A stretch of DNA of 32,137 bases from JAQWQB01 sp047636995 (GCA_047636995.1 JBLIGQ010000030.1:1-32137), one strand, 5' to 3'. Positions 7,666-16,978 are shown, numbered from the stretch's first letter. Numbers and translations are program-made. Notes: generated from the sequence alone by a model not told the origin.

Positions 7666-8355
7666 TTAATTCTCTTCGATTAGTTTGGTGTTGCGTGAAC
7701 GCTGCACCCAGATAATGATTCCTACAACCACAAGGGCCATTGGAGGCAAAATCATCAAGTTGTTATTCTCATAGAACCCTCCGTTCGCAATGAACCAAGA
7801 ATCTGGAATAAACTTTAATTGACCAATTCCAGGGAAGCTGAATGCACCTGACCCGAAGATCTCACGTACAAATGCCACTGCGAGAAGAATCCATGCATAG
7901 CCCAGACCATTCCCGATGGCATCAAGAAATGATGGCCCAGGTTTATTCCCCAAGGCAAAGGCCTCTAGGCGTCCCATGATGATGCAGTTCGTAATGATTA
8001 ATCCGACGAAAACAGAAAGTTTCTCAGAGATGTCTGGGAGGAAGGCTTTCAATACTTCGTTTACAATGATTACCAATGCTGCAATGATCACCAATTGAAC
8101 GATGATTCGAATGCGGTCAGGAATCAGGTTACGGAGAAGTGATACGATCACGTTACCTCCAATCATCACGAACAATACAGCTGCAGACATAATTACGGCT
8201 TGCTGCACTTGCACTGTAATGGCCAATGCGGAACAAATTCCAAGAACTTGAACTGTGATTGGATTTGAATCATTCAGCGGATCAGAGAGCAGCCTTCGAT
8301 TCTTTTTCGAGAAGAGCGATTCGCTCTTTTTAATTTCTTTTACTTCCGTGCTCAT
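7666..8355 (-). CDS. nqrD: Na+-translocating NADH:quinone reductase subunit D
   Basis: The membrane partner of NqrE in the sodium-pumping channel and iron site. Conserved cysteines are in LGICSALAIT (Cys41) and ITNCIIMGRLEAFAL (Cys124). GNKPGPSFLDAIGNGLGY and AFVREIFGSG are typical. Length 229 exceeds the Vibrio protein (about 210) because of a hydrophilic N-terminal extension of some 20 residues (STEVKEIKKSESLFSKK). Its start codon overlaps the nqrC stop by 4 bases (8352-8355), indicating translational coupling. Confidence 0.97.
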   Translation of the reverse strand: MSTEVKEIKKSESLFSKKNRRLLSDPLNDSNPITVQVLGICSALAITVQVQQAVIMSAAVLFVMIGGNVIVSLLRNLIPDRIRIIVQLVIIAALVIIVNEVLKAFLPDISEKLSVFVGLIITNCIIMGRLEAFALGNKPGPSFLDAIGNGLGYAWILLAVAFVREIFGSGAFSFPGIGQLKFIPDSWFIANGGFYENNNLMILPPMALVVVGIIIWVQRSRNTKLIEEN

Positions 8356-9155
8356 AGCTGTGCTTTTTGATTTGAAGTTTGCTCTAAGTATTTCACGTAA
8401 ACGGGGAGTGTACGGTTAAGCATCTCTCCCACTCCTTTACTGGTAATTGTTCCTCCAGTAATTCCATCTACACTGTGTTCATCTGTTACTGAACCGCTCT
8501 TCTTCACTTCGAACACCACATCAGCATCATTGTTCAGAGTTTTACCTGCGAATTTTTCTGTAAAAAACTCTTCCCTAATTTCAGCTCCTAGGCCAGGTGT
8601 TTCGGTTTTATGGTCGAACGTTGCTCCGTAGAACGTCTCCGCATCATCCATCAATGCAACGTATCCCCAGATCGGGCCCCAAAGACCGGTACCAACCACT
8701 GGTGCTACATAGAAAGTACTGTCGTTCTTAACACACACATACAGCGGGTAAGTCACATCTGCCTTCATCAATTCTTCTTCTTGAAGTTCAGGTTCTCTCT
8801 TTGTTGACTTGATTATTTTACCAATAATACCGCGGTAATCTTTCTTCACATTGATGTTGAAAGGGTCTGTTTTATCATTCGCATCTATTTCGCCTGAAGT
8901 TTTATTTACTTCCTTTCCATCGAACGTCACTGAAATGCGTTCAGTAACATACTTTGAGAACTCTTCTTTTGCGTTATCTCTTGATGCTGTAACGCCTATC
9001 GCTCCAAGAATATTAACCATCTTTTTATCAGCCTCATTTGCTTTTTGAAGCGGCTTGAGACTCAAAGAAGTATATGCAAGAGCTGTTCCCACAATCACTA
9101 CCATCAAGATAGAAAAGAGGAAAGTATATCCGTTGCTGTTTTTGTTAACTGCCAT
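8352..9155 (-). CDS. nqrC: Na+-translocating NADH:quinone reductase subunit C
   Basis: An FMN-carrying subunit with one N-terminal helix (about residues 10-32) and a periplasmic domain. The flavinylation site is in SVDGITGGTITSKGVGEML: the D-x-x-T/S-G-A/G-T motif places FMN on Thr236, with Gly in the usual Ala place. Other conserved parts are LWGPIWGYVALM and HKTETPGLGAEI, typical of FMN-binding domains also found in RnfG. Length 267 is normal. ApbE, encoded downstream, is the expected modifying enzyme. It overlaps nqrD by 4 bases and follows nqrB by 9. Confidence 0.97.
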   Translation of the reverse strand: MAVNKNSNGYTFLFSILMVVIVGTALAYTSLSLKPLQKANEADKKMVNILGAIGVTASRDNAKEEFSKYVTERISVTFDGKEVNKTSGEIDANDKTDPFNINVKKDYRGIIGKIIKSTKREPELQEEELMKADVTYPLYVCVKNDSTFYVAPVVGTGLWGPIWGYVALMDDAETFYGATFDHKTETPGLGAEIREEFFTEKFAGKTLNNDADVVFEVKKSGSVTDEHSVDGITGGTITSKGVGEMLNRTLPVYVKYLEQTSNQKAQL

Positions 9156-9164
9156 GTCTCTTTC

Positions 9165-10391
9165 TTAAGCTGTTTGAAGTATCATACGTTTTTCACGACG
9201 TTTAATGTTCGACGCAATAACGTAATGGTCAATCATTGGTGCCATGACGTTCATGAACAAGATGGCCATCATTACCCCTTCAGGGTATGCAGGATTAAAT
9301 ACACGGATCATGATAGAGAAGAATCCTCCAAAAAAGCCATAGATTATTTTCCCTGTATTCGTCTGGGCTGCCGTCACAGGGTCAGTGGCCATGAAGACCA
9401 TACCGAACATGAAACCACCAATGATAATTTGGTGCACAGGATTTACAGACATAAATGCGTTTGCTCCGGCCAAGTTAAAGATAGCGCCCATTGCTAGACC
9501 TCCAATCAGAAAGCTTAGCATGATTCTCCAGCTTCCAATTCCAGTGAAAAGCAAAATTGCTCCACCAGCCAGGATTGCCAAAGCACTTGTTTCACCAATT
9601 GAACCGGGTATCAGTCCGAAGAATGAATTTGCCATGCTAAACATACCATCCACATTGAACCCGCCAAGTATACTGGTGACATCAGGTGATGTTGCAGATT
9701 TACCTACCGTATTTGCTAGCTCACCTAAGGCGGTTGCACCAGAATAACCATCAATGGTAGCAGCCCCAGTTGAATGAATCCAGATTTCTCCCGACATCTG
9801 TTTCGGATAAGCGAAGAACATGAAGGCACGCGCAGTAAGTGCTACATTCAATATATTCATTCCTGTTCCTCCAAAAACTTCTTTCCCAATGATCACTGCA
9901 AAAGCAACTGCCACAGCTAACATCCACAAAGGAACATCTAGAGGCATGATCAAGGGAATAAGCATTCCTGAAACCAGAAATCCCTCATTGATTGAGTGCT
10001 TTCGGATGCCAGCGAAGATGAATTCGATTCCGAGGCCGACACCGTATGAAACGGCGACGATTGGAAGCACTTTCTGAGCACCAATTCCGAGTTTCTCCCA
10101 GAACATTGATCCCAGTCCATCTGCAGAAGTAAGTTCTCCGATAGAAAGGTAATACTGATGCCCTGCATTCCAGGTACCAAACAACAAAGCAGGTATCATG
10201 GCAACGATAACAAGCATCATTGTTCGCTTCATATCAATGGAATCACGAATATGTGATCCTTTGCTAGTAGTATGCCCTGGAGTAAAGGCAAACGATTCTA
10301 GAGAGTCAAAGACCACCCAGAAACGACTTAATTTCCCACCTTCTTCGAAGTTGGGTTTTATCTTTGAAATAAGGTTGTGAATTGCTTTCAA
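9165..10391 (-). CDS. nqrB: Na+-translocating NADH:quinone reductase subunit B
   Basis: The main membrane subunit, with about ten helices, binding riboflavin and covalent FMN and implicated in Na+ passage and quinone reduction. The FMN attachment motif DGYSGATALGEL is seen at residues 214-225, with Thr220 the predicted acceptor. Family signatures include HSINEGFLVSGMLIPLIMP, GGTGMNILNVALTARAF, NSFFGLIPGSIGETSALAIL and MATDPVTAAQTNTGK. Length 408 matches the family (about 410). The start MKAIHNLISKIKPNFEEGGKL is the usual amphipathic N-terminus. It lies 26 bases downstream of nqrA. Confidence 0.97.
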   Translation of the reverse strand: MKAIHNLISKIKPNFEEGGKLSRFWVVFDSLESFAFTPGHTTSKGSHIRDSIDMKRTMMLVIVAMIPALLFGTWNAGHQYYLSIGELTSADGLGSMFWEKLGIGAQKVLPIVAVSYGVGLGIEFIFAGIRKHSINEGFLVSGMLIPLIMPLDVPLWMLAVAVAFAVIIGKEVFGGTGMNILNVALTARAFMFFAYPKQMSGEIWIHSTGAATIDGYSGATALGELANTVGKSATSPDVTSILGGFNVDGMFSMANSFFGLIPGSIGETSALAILAGGAILLFTGIGSWRIMLSFLIGGLAMGAIFNLAGANAFMSVNPVHQIIIGGFMFGMVFMATDPVTAAQTNTGKIIYGFFGGFFSIMIRVFNPAYPEGVMMAILFMNVMAPMIDHYVIASNIKRREKRMILQTA

Positions 10392-10417
10392 CTTATATCT
10401 CTTTTAGTTCACTTGAA

Positions 10418-11773
10418 TTAACACTCTTCTTTTATAACATCAAGACCTTGACGAACAATCGACTGCACGTTGATCTTTGAAGTACAACTGTATTCGCACA
10501 AAGCGAAATCTTCAGGAGCCACTTCATAGATGCCTAGCTTTTCCATTGCATCAATGTCGTTCACAATGATTGACTTCACCAATTGCACAGGATAGATATC
10601 AAAGGGGAAAACCTTTTCGTACTGACCTGTAACAACAAATGCGCGGTCTTCACCATGTTGGTTGGTAGTCAGCTTAAACTTCTTCGCCTTAGGCATGATC
10701 CATGTTGGGAATGCATGAGACAAAGAAAACTCTTTCAATCCTGGTGCTAGCCATCCATCTGTCAAGAAGAACAAAGGTTCATCTCCTTCTGGAATTACCG
10801 TAATTTGGTGGTGATAGAATCCCAAGTATCCGTTGGCAGCTATTTTGTCTCCAGTGAGAACGTTTCCGCTAATCACACGATTGTTACCTTCAGATAGCTT
10901 CCCTTCTAAAAGAGTGCTAACACACGTACCAACGGTTACTTTCACATACTTTGGAGCAGTTACTTCAGAACCCGTAATAGCAACAACACGTTGCAGATCC
11001 ATATTCCCTGTTTTCAAGAAACGACCAATGTTCACAACATCTTGAGCACGCAAAGTCCAAAGAACTTCGCCTTTACTCATTGGTGCAATCTGGTGGATTT
11101 GCACACCCACGTTTCCTGCTGGATGAGGTCCGCTAACTTCATGCAGCTCTGCATTCTGTATCGCCGTTAACTTTGAAGTCCCTTTTTTGTAGGTCAAGTG
11201 AACTTTCTTATCTCCAGCCAAAACATTCAGTGCATCTATTCCTTCTTGGAATTCAGCTTCACTCCCGTCCATCACAAAATCAGCATCAGGCGCTAGTGGC
11301 GAGCTGTCAAATCCGGTTACGAAGATGTCACGAGGTGAATCTTCAGGATTTGCAACAACACTAAACGGACGCTGCTCTATCACAGGCCAAAGACCTCCTT
11401 CGAGTAGGTGTTGAATGAGTTCTTCGCGGTTCGCTCCTTTCGCAGCTCGCGTGCCAAAATCTTTAAATTGAGTTGAACTGTCGGCTTGAATCTGCACTTC
11501 GAGTATACGTCGCTTTTCACCACGAACAATCGCTTTCACCACACCACTCACAGGAGCATTGTACTTAATCGCTTCGTTATACTTGTCGTAGAACAGCGTT
11601 TCGCCGGCTTTGACTTGGTCGCCTTCGCGCACAACTAACTTAGGAACAAGCCCGTGAAAGTCTGTTGGTTTGATTGCAAATACTTCTGCCCTTGCAGGCG
11701 TCTCGAGGGTTTTCTCAGCTTCTCCCTGGAGTCTGATGTCGCATCCCTTCCGAATCCTTATCGCTTTCGCCAT
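10418..11773 (-). CDS. nqrA: Na+-translocating NADH:quinone reductase subunit A
   Basis: The cytoplasmic subunit of the sodium pump, near the quinone site. The start is set at 11773 (MAKAIRIRKGCDIRLQGEAE), the conserved NqrA N-terminus; a longer frame from 11839 crosses the promoter and is unlikely. Conserved parts include GLVPKLVVREGDQVKAGE, APVSGVVKAIVRGEKR, SGPHPAGNVGVQIHQIAP, GEVLWTLRAQDV and the end region EDFALCEYSCTSK. Length 451 is normal. It is the first gene of nqrABCDEF; a TAATTTTG promoter element lies 31-38 bases upstream. Confidence 0.97.
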   Translation of the reverse strand: MAKAIRIRKGCDIRLQGEAEKTLETPARAEVFAIKPTDFHGLVPKLVVREGDQVKAGETLFYDKYNEAIKYNAPVSGVVKAIVRGEKRRILEVQIQADSSTQFKDFGTRAAKGANREELIQHLLEGGLWPVIEQRPFSVVANPEDSPRDIFVTGFDSSPLAPDADFVMDGSEAEFQEGIDALNVLAGDKKVHLTYKKGTSKLTAIQNAELHEVSGPHPAGNVGVQIHQIAPMSKGEVLWTLRAQDVVNIGRFLKTGNMDLQRVVAITGSEVTAPKYVKVTVGTCVSTLLEGKLSEGNNRVISGNVLTGDKIAANGYLGFYHHQITVIPEGDEPLFFLTDGWLAPGLKEFSLSHAFPTWIMPKAKKFKLTTNQHGEDRAFVVTGQYEKVFPFDIYPVQLVKSIIVNDIDAMEKLGIYEVAPEDFALCEYSCTSKINVQSIVRQGLDVIKEEC

Positions 11774-11803
11774 GTTTCGGTAAATATCCTTTAATTTCGA
11801 GCG

Positions 11804-11811
11804 CAAAATTA
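11804..11811 (-). promoter_or_regulatory. -7 element of the nqr operon promoter (TAATTTTG)
   Basis: TAATTTTG on the minus strand fits TAnnTTTG exactly and lies 31-38 bases before the nqrA ATG, predicting a leader of about 25 bases. No clear -33 TTG is visible. The 91-base space 11774-11864 is shared with the divergent T9SS plug gene. Confidence 0.6.
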
Positions 11812-11864
11812 ACGAAAAGTGAACGTCAGTTACATTCACTACATCCTTTTCTCAATAATTTAGA

Positions 11865-13226
11865 ATGATTCTACACAACCACCCCATCCCTTTGTCAGCA
11901 AAGGATTACACGCAAATCTTACTCACTATAGCAACAGTTTGTCTGTTCACTAATTGTACTTCGTACACCAATACCACTTTAACAGATTCAGATTCTACAA
12001 GTTCATTAGAGGTTGAAAATATTCAAGTTGATTGGTCATACACCACTGCTGTTTACGATGATTACATCAGAAGTGTTCTCCTTTTTCAGGGTGAAGATCA
12101 ATTAACTCCCCCCTACATCCCATTGGAAGGACTGCAATTGAATTGCAGGTTCGATGATTTAAATGGTGGATTCAATGACTACAATTTCGCCATTGTTCAT
12201 TGTGACTATCATTGGGAGCCTTCAGACATGGAATACTATGAATATGTTCAGGGCTTCAATGACAATTCGATTACCGAAATGGAAGAAAGTTTCGGCATGA
12301 AGCAGATGTATACGCATTATTCTTTTTCCTTCCCGAATGACATGATGCGCATCACTCGGTCAGGCAATTACATTCTGAAAGTATATCCTGACGGAGCGGA
12401 AGACCTTCCTATTTTCACGCACCGTTTCGTGGTTTATGAAAACATGATTGGCTACAAAGTGAATGTAAAACCATCTACAATTGTTTCTGAAAGAAGATCT
12501 AAACAGGAAGTTGATTTCGAACTGGAACAAATCTCATACCCTATATATGATGCTTATGCAGACCTTGATGTAGCCATTCTTCAAAATGACCGCTGGGACA
12601 ATGCTATTTTCGACCTAAAACCTGTCTTTATGAAGGGCACTACTTTCGTTTATGACTTTGACGAAGAAAACAATTTCAATGGCTTGAATGAATTCCGCTG
12701 GTTTGACAGTAAGAGCATTCGCTTCACGGCTTTGGGAACAGATTCCATTCGTCAGGTCAACAACCAATGGCACCTCTACCTTAGACCCAGCGCCAGAAGG
12801 ACCTATGAGGTTTACCGAACAGACATCGACATCAATGGAAAGCGGTTATTAAAGAATGACGACCTCGACCCTTTCCTTGAATCGGAATACATGTTTGTTC
12901 ATTTTTACTTGCCTTATGATTTCAAATACCCTTCATCTGACATTTACGTCTTTGGCTCACTTACAAACTGGAACTTCCAGAACAGGGCGAAAATGAGTTG
13001 GAACCTTGAGAAGAAGCGATATGAAGCGGAACTCTATTTAAAACAAGGCTACTACAACTACATGTACAGTGTTGTGTCTCCTGAAAATCCGCAAGGCGAC
13101 ATGACTGCCATTGAGGGGAATAATATAGCCACCGAAAACACGTACAGCATTTTCACTTACTACAATGACCCACAAGGATATAGCAGAGTGATTGGATTGT
13201 ACATCACTGATTCATATAATAAATAA
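11865..13226 (+). CDS. Type IX secretion system plug protein (DUF5103)
   Basis: A 453-residue exported protein, probably a lipoprotein: hydrophobic ILLTIATVCLFTNC ends in Cys31, though FTNC is an imperfect lipobox. The body matches the DUF5103 family as I know it: DDYIRSVLLFQG near the N-terminus, LQLNCRFDDLNGG, YNFAIVHCDYHWEPSDMEY, an EYVQGFNDNSI-type motif, FSFPNDMMRITRSGNYILKV, and the C-terminal DIYVFGSLTNWNF and EAELYLKQGYYNYMY. In Flavobacterium the Plug protein closes the SprA (T9SS translocon) channel from the periplasmic side. It is divergent from nqrA. No other T9SS component is nearby, which is usual because T9SS genes are scattered. Confidence 0.88.
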   Translation: MILHNHPIPLSAKDYTQILLTIATVCLFTNCTSYTNTTLTDSDSTSSLEVENIQVDWSYTTAVYDDYIRSVLLFQGEDQLTPPYIPLEGLQLNCRFDDLNGGFNDYNFAIVHCDYHWEPSDMEYYEYVQGFNDNSITEMEESFGMKQMYTHYSFSFPNDMMRITRSGNYILKVYPDGAEDLPIFTHRFVVYENMIGYKVNVKPSTIVSERRSKQEVDFELEQISYPIYDAYADLDVAILQNDRWDNAIFDLKPVFMKGTTFVYDFDEENNFNGLNEFRWFDSKSIRFTALGTDSIRQVNNQWHLYLRPSARRTYEVYRTDIDINGKRLLKNDDLDPFLESEYMFVHFYLPYDFKYPSSDIYVFGSLTNWNFQNRAKMSWNLEKKRYEAELYLKQGYYNYMYSVVSPENPQGDMTAIEGNNIATENTYSIFTYYNDPQGYSRVIGLYITDSYNK

Positions 13227-13252
13227 CGAAATCCGATAAGCTCTGGAAAATA

Positions 13253-13273
13253 AAGAACGGGGTGGTTCTTTTA
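13253..13273. terminator. Probable bidirectional terminator between convergent genes
   Basis: AAAGAAC (13253-13259) pairs with GTTCTTT (13266-13272) around a GGGGTG loop, with TT after it on the plus strand. It lies 26 bases after the T9SS plug stop and before the convergent cca gene. The stem is short and the T-run weak. Confidence 0.4.
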
Positions 13274-13344
13274 CAACGGAAGGACGCTCCAACTTCGCCA
13301 AGACTTCGATGGATTCCAGCGGCCTTCCCTTTCAGTGGTTGATC

Positions 13345-14754
13345 TTAGAGGGGTTTGAGACCTAGCTCTTCTCCTTTCGTGAGCATGAACGCGTAGGCTT
13401 CTGCGTATTCATTGTGGATTTCACCTTCGAGAATGGCCTCTTTGATGAATTTCTTCAATTGTCCTACGTGAGCAGAAGGCGGAATCCCGAACGTTTCCAT
13501 AATGAGTTCACCTGAGATGGGGGGTTGAAAGTTTCGCACAGAATCCTTTTGCTCCACTTCTACCAGCTTCAATTTCACCAAGTCGTAGTTCTTCAGGTAG
13601 CGCTTCACCTTCTTTTCGTTCTTAGAAGTGATGTCTGCCCGGCACAAGATCATGAGGTCATCAATATCGTCTCCTGCATCAAAGAGCATTCTACGAATGG
13701 CGCTATCAGTAATTTCTTCCTTTGTCAGGGCAATTGGACGCAAGTGAAGCAGCACCAACTTTTGCACGTACTTCATCTTCTGATCTAGCGGAAGTTTAAG
13801 ACGCTTAAAAATCTTCGGCACCATCCGAGCGCCGCGGTCTTCATGTCCGTGGAAGGTCCACCCCATCCCAGGCACAAAGCGCTTGGTCTGTGGTTTCGCA
13901 ATATCGTGCAGCAACGCCGCCCAGCGCAGCCAGAGGGAATCGCTTTCCAAGGCAACATTGTCTACCACTTCCAATGTATGGTAGAAATTATCTTTGTGAG
14001 CGATGCCGTTTCTTCGTTCAATTCCTTTGAGATTGAGCAATTCAGGAAAGAACTCATTGAGCAATCCTGTTTTCATGAGGTGCTTCAAGCCTATTGACGG
14101 ACGGGAAGTCATCATGATTTTGTTCAGTTCCACCTCGATGCGTTCCATGGAAACTATCTTCAATCGTTCAGCGTTGTTGCGAATGGCGTCTATGCTATCA
14201 GGAACAATGGTAAACTTCAGTTGAGCTGAAAAGCGAATGGCACGCATCATGCGCAAAGGATCATCTGAATAAGTAATATCAGGATCTAACGGTGTTCGAA
14301 TGATTCGTCCTTCCAAATCTTGCAAGCCATTAAAAGGATCTACCAACTCACCAAAACTTGATTCATTCAAAGAGATGGCCAACGCATTGATAGTGAAATC
14401 TCTTCGTTGTTGATCATCTTCTATGGTACCATTCTCCACAATTGGCTTTCGCGAAGTAGAGCGGTAGCTTTCTTTTCGTGCCCCAACGAATTCAATTTCG
14501 TATCCATGAGAGATGAACATGGCTGTGCCGAAATTCTTGTAAACGGTAACTTTTTTGACTCCAAGCGCTTTCGCTGCAGCTTTAGCAAGCTCAATTCCGC
14601 TTCCTTCAACCACAATATCGATGTCTTTCACATCGCGCTCGAGTAATAAATCACGCACAAATCCACCAATGGCAAAGGCCTTTTCGTCCTTTGTATCAGC
14701 AATTTGTCCTACGATTTTAAATATGGGGTGCTTTAGCGCATTTGCCAGGTTCAT
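13345..14754 (-). CDS. cca: CCA tRNA nucleotidyltransferase with HD domain
   Basis: A class II nucleotidyltransferase adding or repairing the CCA end of tRNAs. The start at 14754 (MNLANALKHPIFKIVG) is chosen over 14799 because it matches the usual N-terminus and leaves room for the divergent promoter. Motifs in order: AIGGFVRDLLL, DVKDIDIVVEGSG (catalytic Asp pair), RRDFTINALAI, DPFNGLQDLEGRIIRTP, DPLRMMRAIRFSAQL, then an HD phosphohydrolase domain (LRWAALLHDIAKP, FHGHEDRGA). Length 469 is typical of Bacteroidota tRNA nucleotidyltransferase/poly(A) polymerase family enzymes. It is probably monocistronic, between two plus-strand genes. Confidence 0.93.
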   Translation of the reverse strand: MNLANALKHPIFKIVGQIADTKDEKAFAIGGFVRDLLLERDVKDIDIVVEGSGIELAKAAAKALGVKKVTVYKNFGTAMFISHGYEIEFVGARKESYRSTSRKPIVENGTIEDDQQRRDFTINALAISLNESSFGELVDPFNGLQDLEGRIIRTPLDPDITYSDDPLRMMRAIRFSAQLKFTIVPDSIDAIRNNAERLKIVSMERIEVELNKIMMTSRPSIGLKHLMKTGLLNEFFPELLNLKGIERRNGIAHKDNFYHTLEVVDNVALESDSLWLRWAALLHDIAKPQTKRFVPGMGWTFHGHEDRGARMVPKIFKRLKLPLDQKMKYVQKLVLLHLRPIALTKEEITDSAIRRMLFDAGDDIDDLMILCRADITSKNEKKVKRYLKNYDLVKLKLVEVEQKDSVRNFQPPISGELIMETFGIPPSAHVGQLKKFIKEAILEGEIHNEYAEAYAFMLTKGEELGLKPL

Positions 14755-14831
14755 TCTGCAAAAATAAGATAACCAATGAATGTTTGGATTTTTTACCACA
14801 ATTATAGTGCGTTCATACTATTCAAAACACT

Positions 14832-14839
14832 TACTTTTG
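14832..14839 (+). promoter_or_regulatory. -7 element (TACTTTTG) before the amino acid dehydrogenase
   Basis: An exact TAnnTTTG match 40 bases upstream of the ATG at 14879, predicting a start near 14846. Together with the AGGA at 14874-14877 just before the ATG, it supports 14879 over the ORF's first ATG at 14780. Confidence 0.55.
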
Positions 14840-14878
14840 CGCCGCGTGGTTAACGTTACCACAAATACCGCAAGGAAT

Positions 14879-15988
14879 ATGATCGACATCAATTCAAATG
14901 GGGCGACGACAGACTCGAAAGTCGCCGAGGTCATTAGCCGCATGGCAACTCATGATCATGAGCAAGTGCTATTCTGCCAAGATCAGGCAACCGGATTAAA
15001 AGCAATTATCGCAGTTCACAATACCATTCTAGGCCCCAGCCTTGGTGGCACGCGTATGTGGCAATATGCAACGGAAGCAGAAGCATTAACTGACGTGCTT
15101 CGTCTTTCACGAGGTATGACTTACAAATCTTCACTTGCTGGACTCAACCTTGGAGGAGGAAAGGCCGTTATTATAGGAGACAGCAGAACACAGAAATCTG
15201 AAGCACTATTCCGTCGCTTTGGTAAATTCGTTAATAGTCTTGGCGGAAAATACATTACTGCTGAAGATGTTGGCATCAGCACCCGAGAAATGGAATGGGT
15301 AAAGATGGAGACACCGCATGTAGCGGGTTTACCTGAATACATGGGTGGTTCTGGAGACCCTTCCCCTGTTACGGCCTACGGTGTATACGTGGCTATGAAA
15401 GCTGCAGCCAAAGAACGCTGGGGAAATGATTCCCTTGGCGGAAAGAAAGTAGCAGTTCAAGGCATCGGGCATGTTGGCCGATACCTCGTTGAACATCTTG
15501 TAAAAGAAGGGGCCGTTGTAACCATTACGGATCTTTACGAAGACCGTGTGAAGGAAGTTGTAAAAGAATTTGGCGTACAAGCATGTGCTCCGGAGGAAAT
15601 ATATGACGTTGATATGGATATCTACGCTCCTTGTGCTATGGGTGCCACGGTAAATGATGAAACATTGAAGCGCTTAAAATGCTCAATCATCTGTGGTGCA
15701 GCGAACAATCAATTAGCGAACGAAGAAGTTCACGGCAAGGCCGTAATGGATAAAGGCCTTATTTACGCACCTGATTACCTCGTAAATGCGGGCGGAATCA
15801 TCAACTGCTATTGGGAAGTTATTGGGTACAACCGAGATGCCGCTATCAGTCAAACTGAAAAAATTTACGACACCACTTTAAGTGTTTTCAAGAAATCTTC
15901 TGAAGACAACATTCCTGTTTATCTTGCCTCAAATCAACTTGCTGAGGAAAGAGTAGCAGCAATGGCAAAAGTGAAATCGACCTTTTAA
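14879..15988 (+). CDS. Leucine dehydrogenase-type Glu/Leu/Phe/Val dehydrogenase
   Basis: An NAD-dependent oxidative deaminase of branched-chain amino acids, reversibly forming the 2-oxo acid and ammonium. The start ATG 14879 (MIDINSNGATTDSK) has AGGA just upstream and gives 369 residues, the family size of about 365. The amino-acid domain shows LGPSLGGTRMWQYATEAEA, MTYKSSLAGLNLGGGKAVI (the catalytic lysines) and YITAEDVGIS (catalytic Asp). The Rossmann domain shows VAVQGIGHVGRYLVEHL. PSPVTAYGVYVAMKAA and DYLVNAGGIINCYWE are typical of leucine rather than glutamate dehydrogenases. Exact substrate preference among Leu, Val and Ile is not decidable here. nusB follows after 36 bases. Confidence 0.9.
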   Translation: MIDINSNGATTDSKVAEVISRMATHDHEQVLFCQDQATGLKAIIAVHNTILGPSLGGTRMWQYATEAEALTDVLRLSRGMTYKSSLAGLNLGGGKAVIIGDSRTQKSEALFRRFGKFVNSLGGKYITAEDVGISTREMEWVKMETPHVAGLPEYMGGSGDPSPVTAYGVYVAMKAAAKERWGNDSLGGKKVAVQGIGHVGRYLVEHLVKEGAVVTITDLYEDRVKEVVKEFGVQACAPEEIYDVDMDIYAPCAMGATVNDETLKRLKCSIICGAANNQLANEEVHGKAVMDKGLIYAPDYLVNAGGIINCYWEVIGYNRDAAISQTEKIYDTTLSVFKKSSEDNIPVYLASNQLAEERVAAMAKVKSTF

Positions 15989-16024
15989 TTAAACGAAAAA
16001 TTATTCTCATCAACTACTTATCTC

Positions 16025-16969
16025 ATGCTTAATAGAAGGCACCTAAGAATTAAAATAATGCAAACTCTTTTCGCTCACTACACTGTGGGAGAAGGGGATG
16101 CAAAGCGTTCTGAGGAGGCACTTTGGTATTCTATAGACAAGATGTACGAAATGTACATTTACCTCTTTCTGTTGATTGTTGAAATGCAGGAAGCTGCTAT
16201 TGAGCGTATTGAGGCGGGTAGAAATAAACAACTGCCTACAGAAGAAGATTTGCACCCGAATACCAAGTTTGTGACCAACCGTCCATTGCGCGTTTTGGCG
16301 AACAGCAAAATATTGCGAGGCGCTGCAGATAGAACAAACGTGACTTGGACTGAGCACAAAGATGTGGTGAAGAAAATTTTCAAGGAACTCATTGAAACAG
16401 AAGATTACAAAGAATACATGGCTTCAGAGGAGCGCGGATTTGCCCATGACCGGGAATTCTTGCTGCGTTTCTTCAAGCGGCATATGATCAATGTAGAATT
16501 GCTTCATGATACTTTTGAAGAAAAGAGCATCTTCTGGAATGACGATTTAGATTTGGTTTCAAGCATGGTCATTAAGACGATCAAAACCATTGAAGACGGA
16601 GATGACGATGTTGAACTTCTTCCTTTGTGGAAAGAAACAGATGATGAGAAAGACTTCACAGAACAGCTTTTCAGAAAAACACTCAAGTTGGGTCAAGAAA
16701 GTGAAGAGTTGATTAAAGACGCAGCGAAGAACTGGGAGTTGGATCGAATCGCCTTGATGGATACCATCATGATGAAAATGGCTTTAGCCGAAGCGCAGAC
16801 CTTCGAATCTATTCCCTTAAAAGTATCTTTGAACGAATACATTGAATTGTCAAAGTATTACAGCACTCCAAAGAGCAATGCCTTTATCAATGGTGTATTG
16901 GACCAACTCTTCGCGAAGCTGAAAGAAGACGGAAAGATCAAGAAGATCGGAAGGGGCTTAATGCAGTAA
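16025..16969 (+). CDS. nusB: Transcription antitermination factor NusB (long Bacteroidota form)
   Basis: NusB binds boxA RNA with NusE (S10) during rRNA antitermination. The N-terminus MLNRRHLRIKIMQTLFAHY is the classic R-R-x-x-R-x-x-x-x-Q start. The C-terminal part, IALMDTIMMKMALAEAQTF, SIPLKVSLNEYIELSKYYS and KSNAFINGVLDQL, is the canonical NusB core. The 314 residues are twice the E. coli length; the extra helical stretch (about residues 40-210) between the first helix and the core is usual in Bacteroidota. It begins a tight plus-strand group (9 bases to the next gene). Confidence 0.95.
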   Translation: MLNRRHLRIKIMQTLFAHYTVGEGDAKRSEEALWYSIDKMYEMYIYLFLLIVEMQEAAIERIEAGRNKQLPTEEDLHPNTKFVTNRPLRVLANSKILRGAADRTNVTWTEHKDVVKKIFKELIETEDYKEYMASEERGFAHDREFLLRFFKRHMINVELLHDTFEEKSIFWNDDLDLVSSMVIKTIKTIEDGDDDVELLPLWKETDDEKDFTEQLFRKTLKLGQESEELIKDAAKNWELDRIALMDTIMMKMALAEAQTFESIPLKVSLNEYIELSKYYSTPKSNAFINGVLDQLFAKLKEDGKIKKIGRGLMQ

Positions 16970-16978
16970 TTAGAAACT

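Noticed and set aside
9045..9497. 150-codon plus-strand ORF
   Set aside because: It lies antisense to the start of nqrC and the end of nqrB, with His/Cys-rich composition typical of an antisense shadow.
11774..11839. Upstream ATG extension of nqrA
   Set aside because: It covers the TAATTTTG promoter element, and the conserved NqrA N-terminus begins at 11773.
13228..13344. Possible small gene between the T9SS plug and cca genes
   Set aside because: Too short and without a start-stop pair of coding character; only a weak bidirectional hairpin is present.
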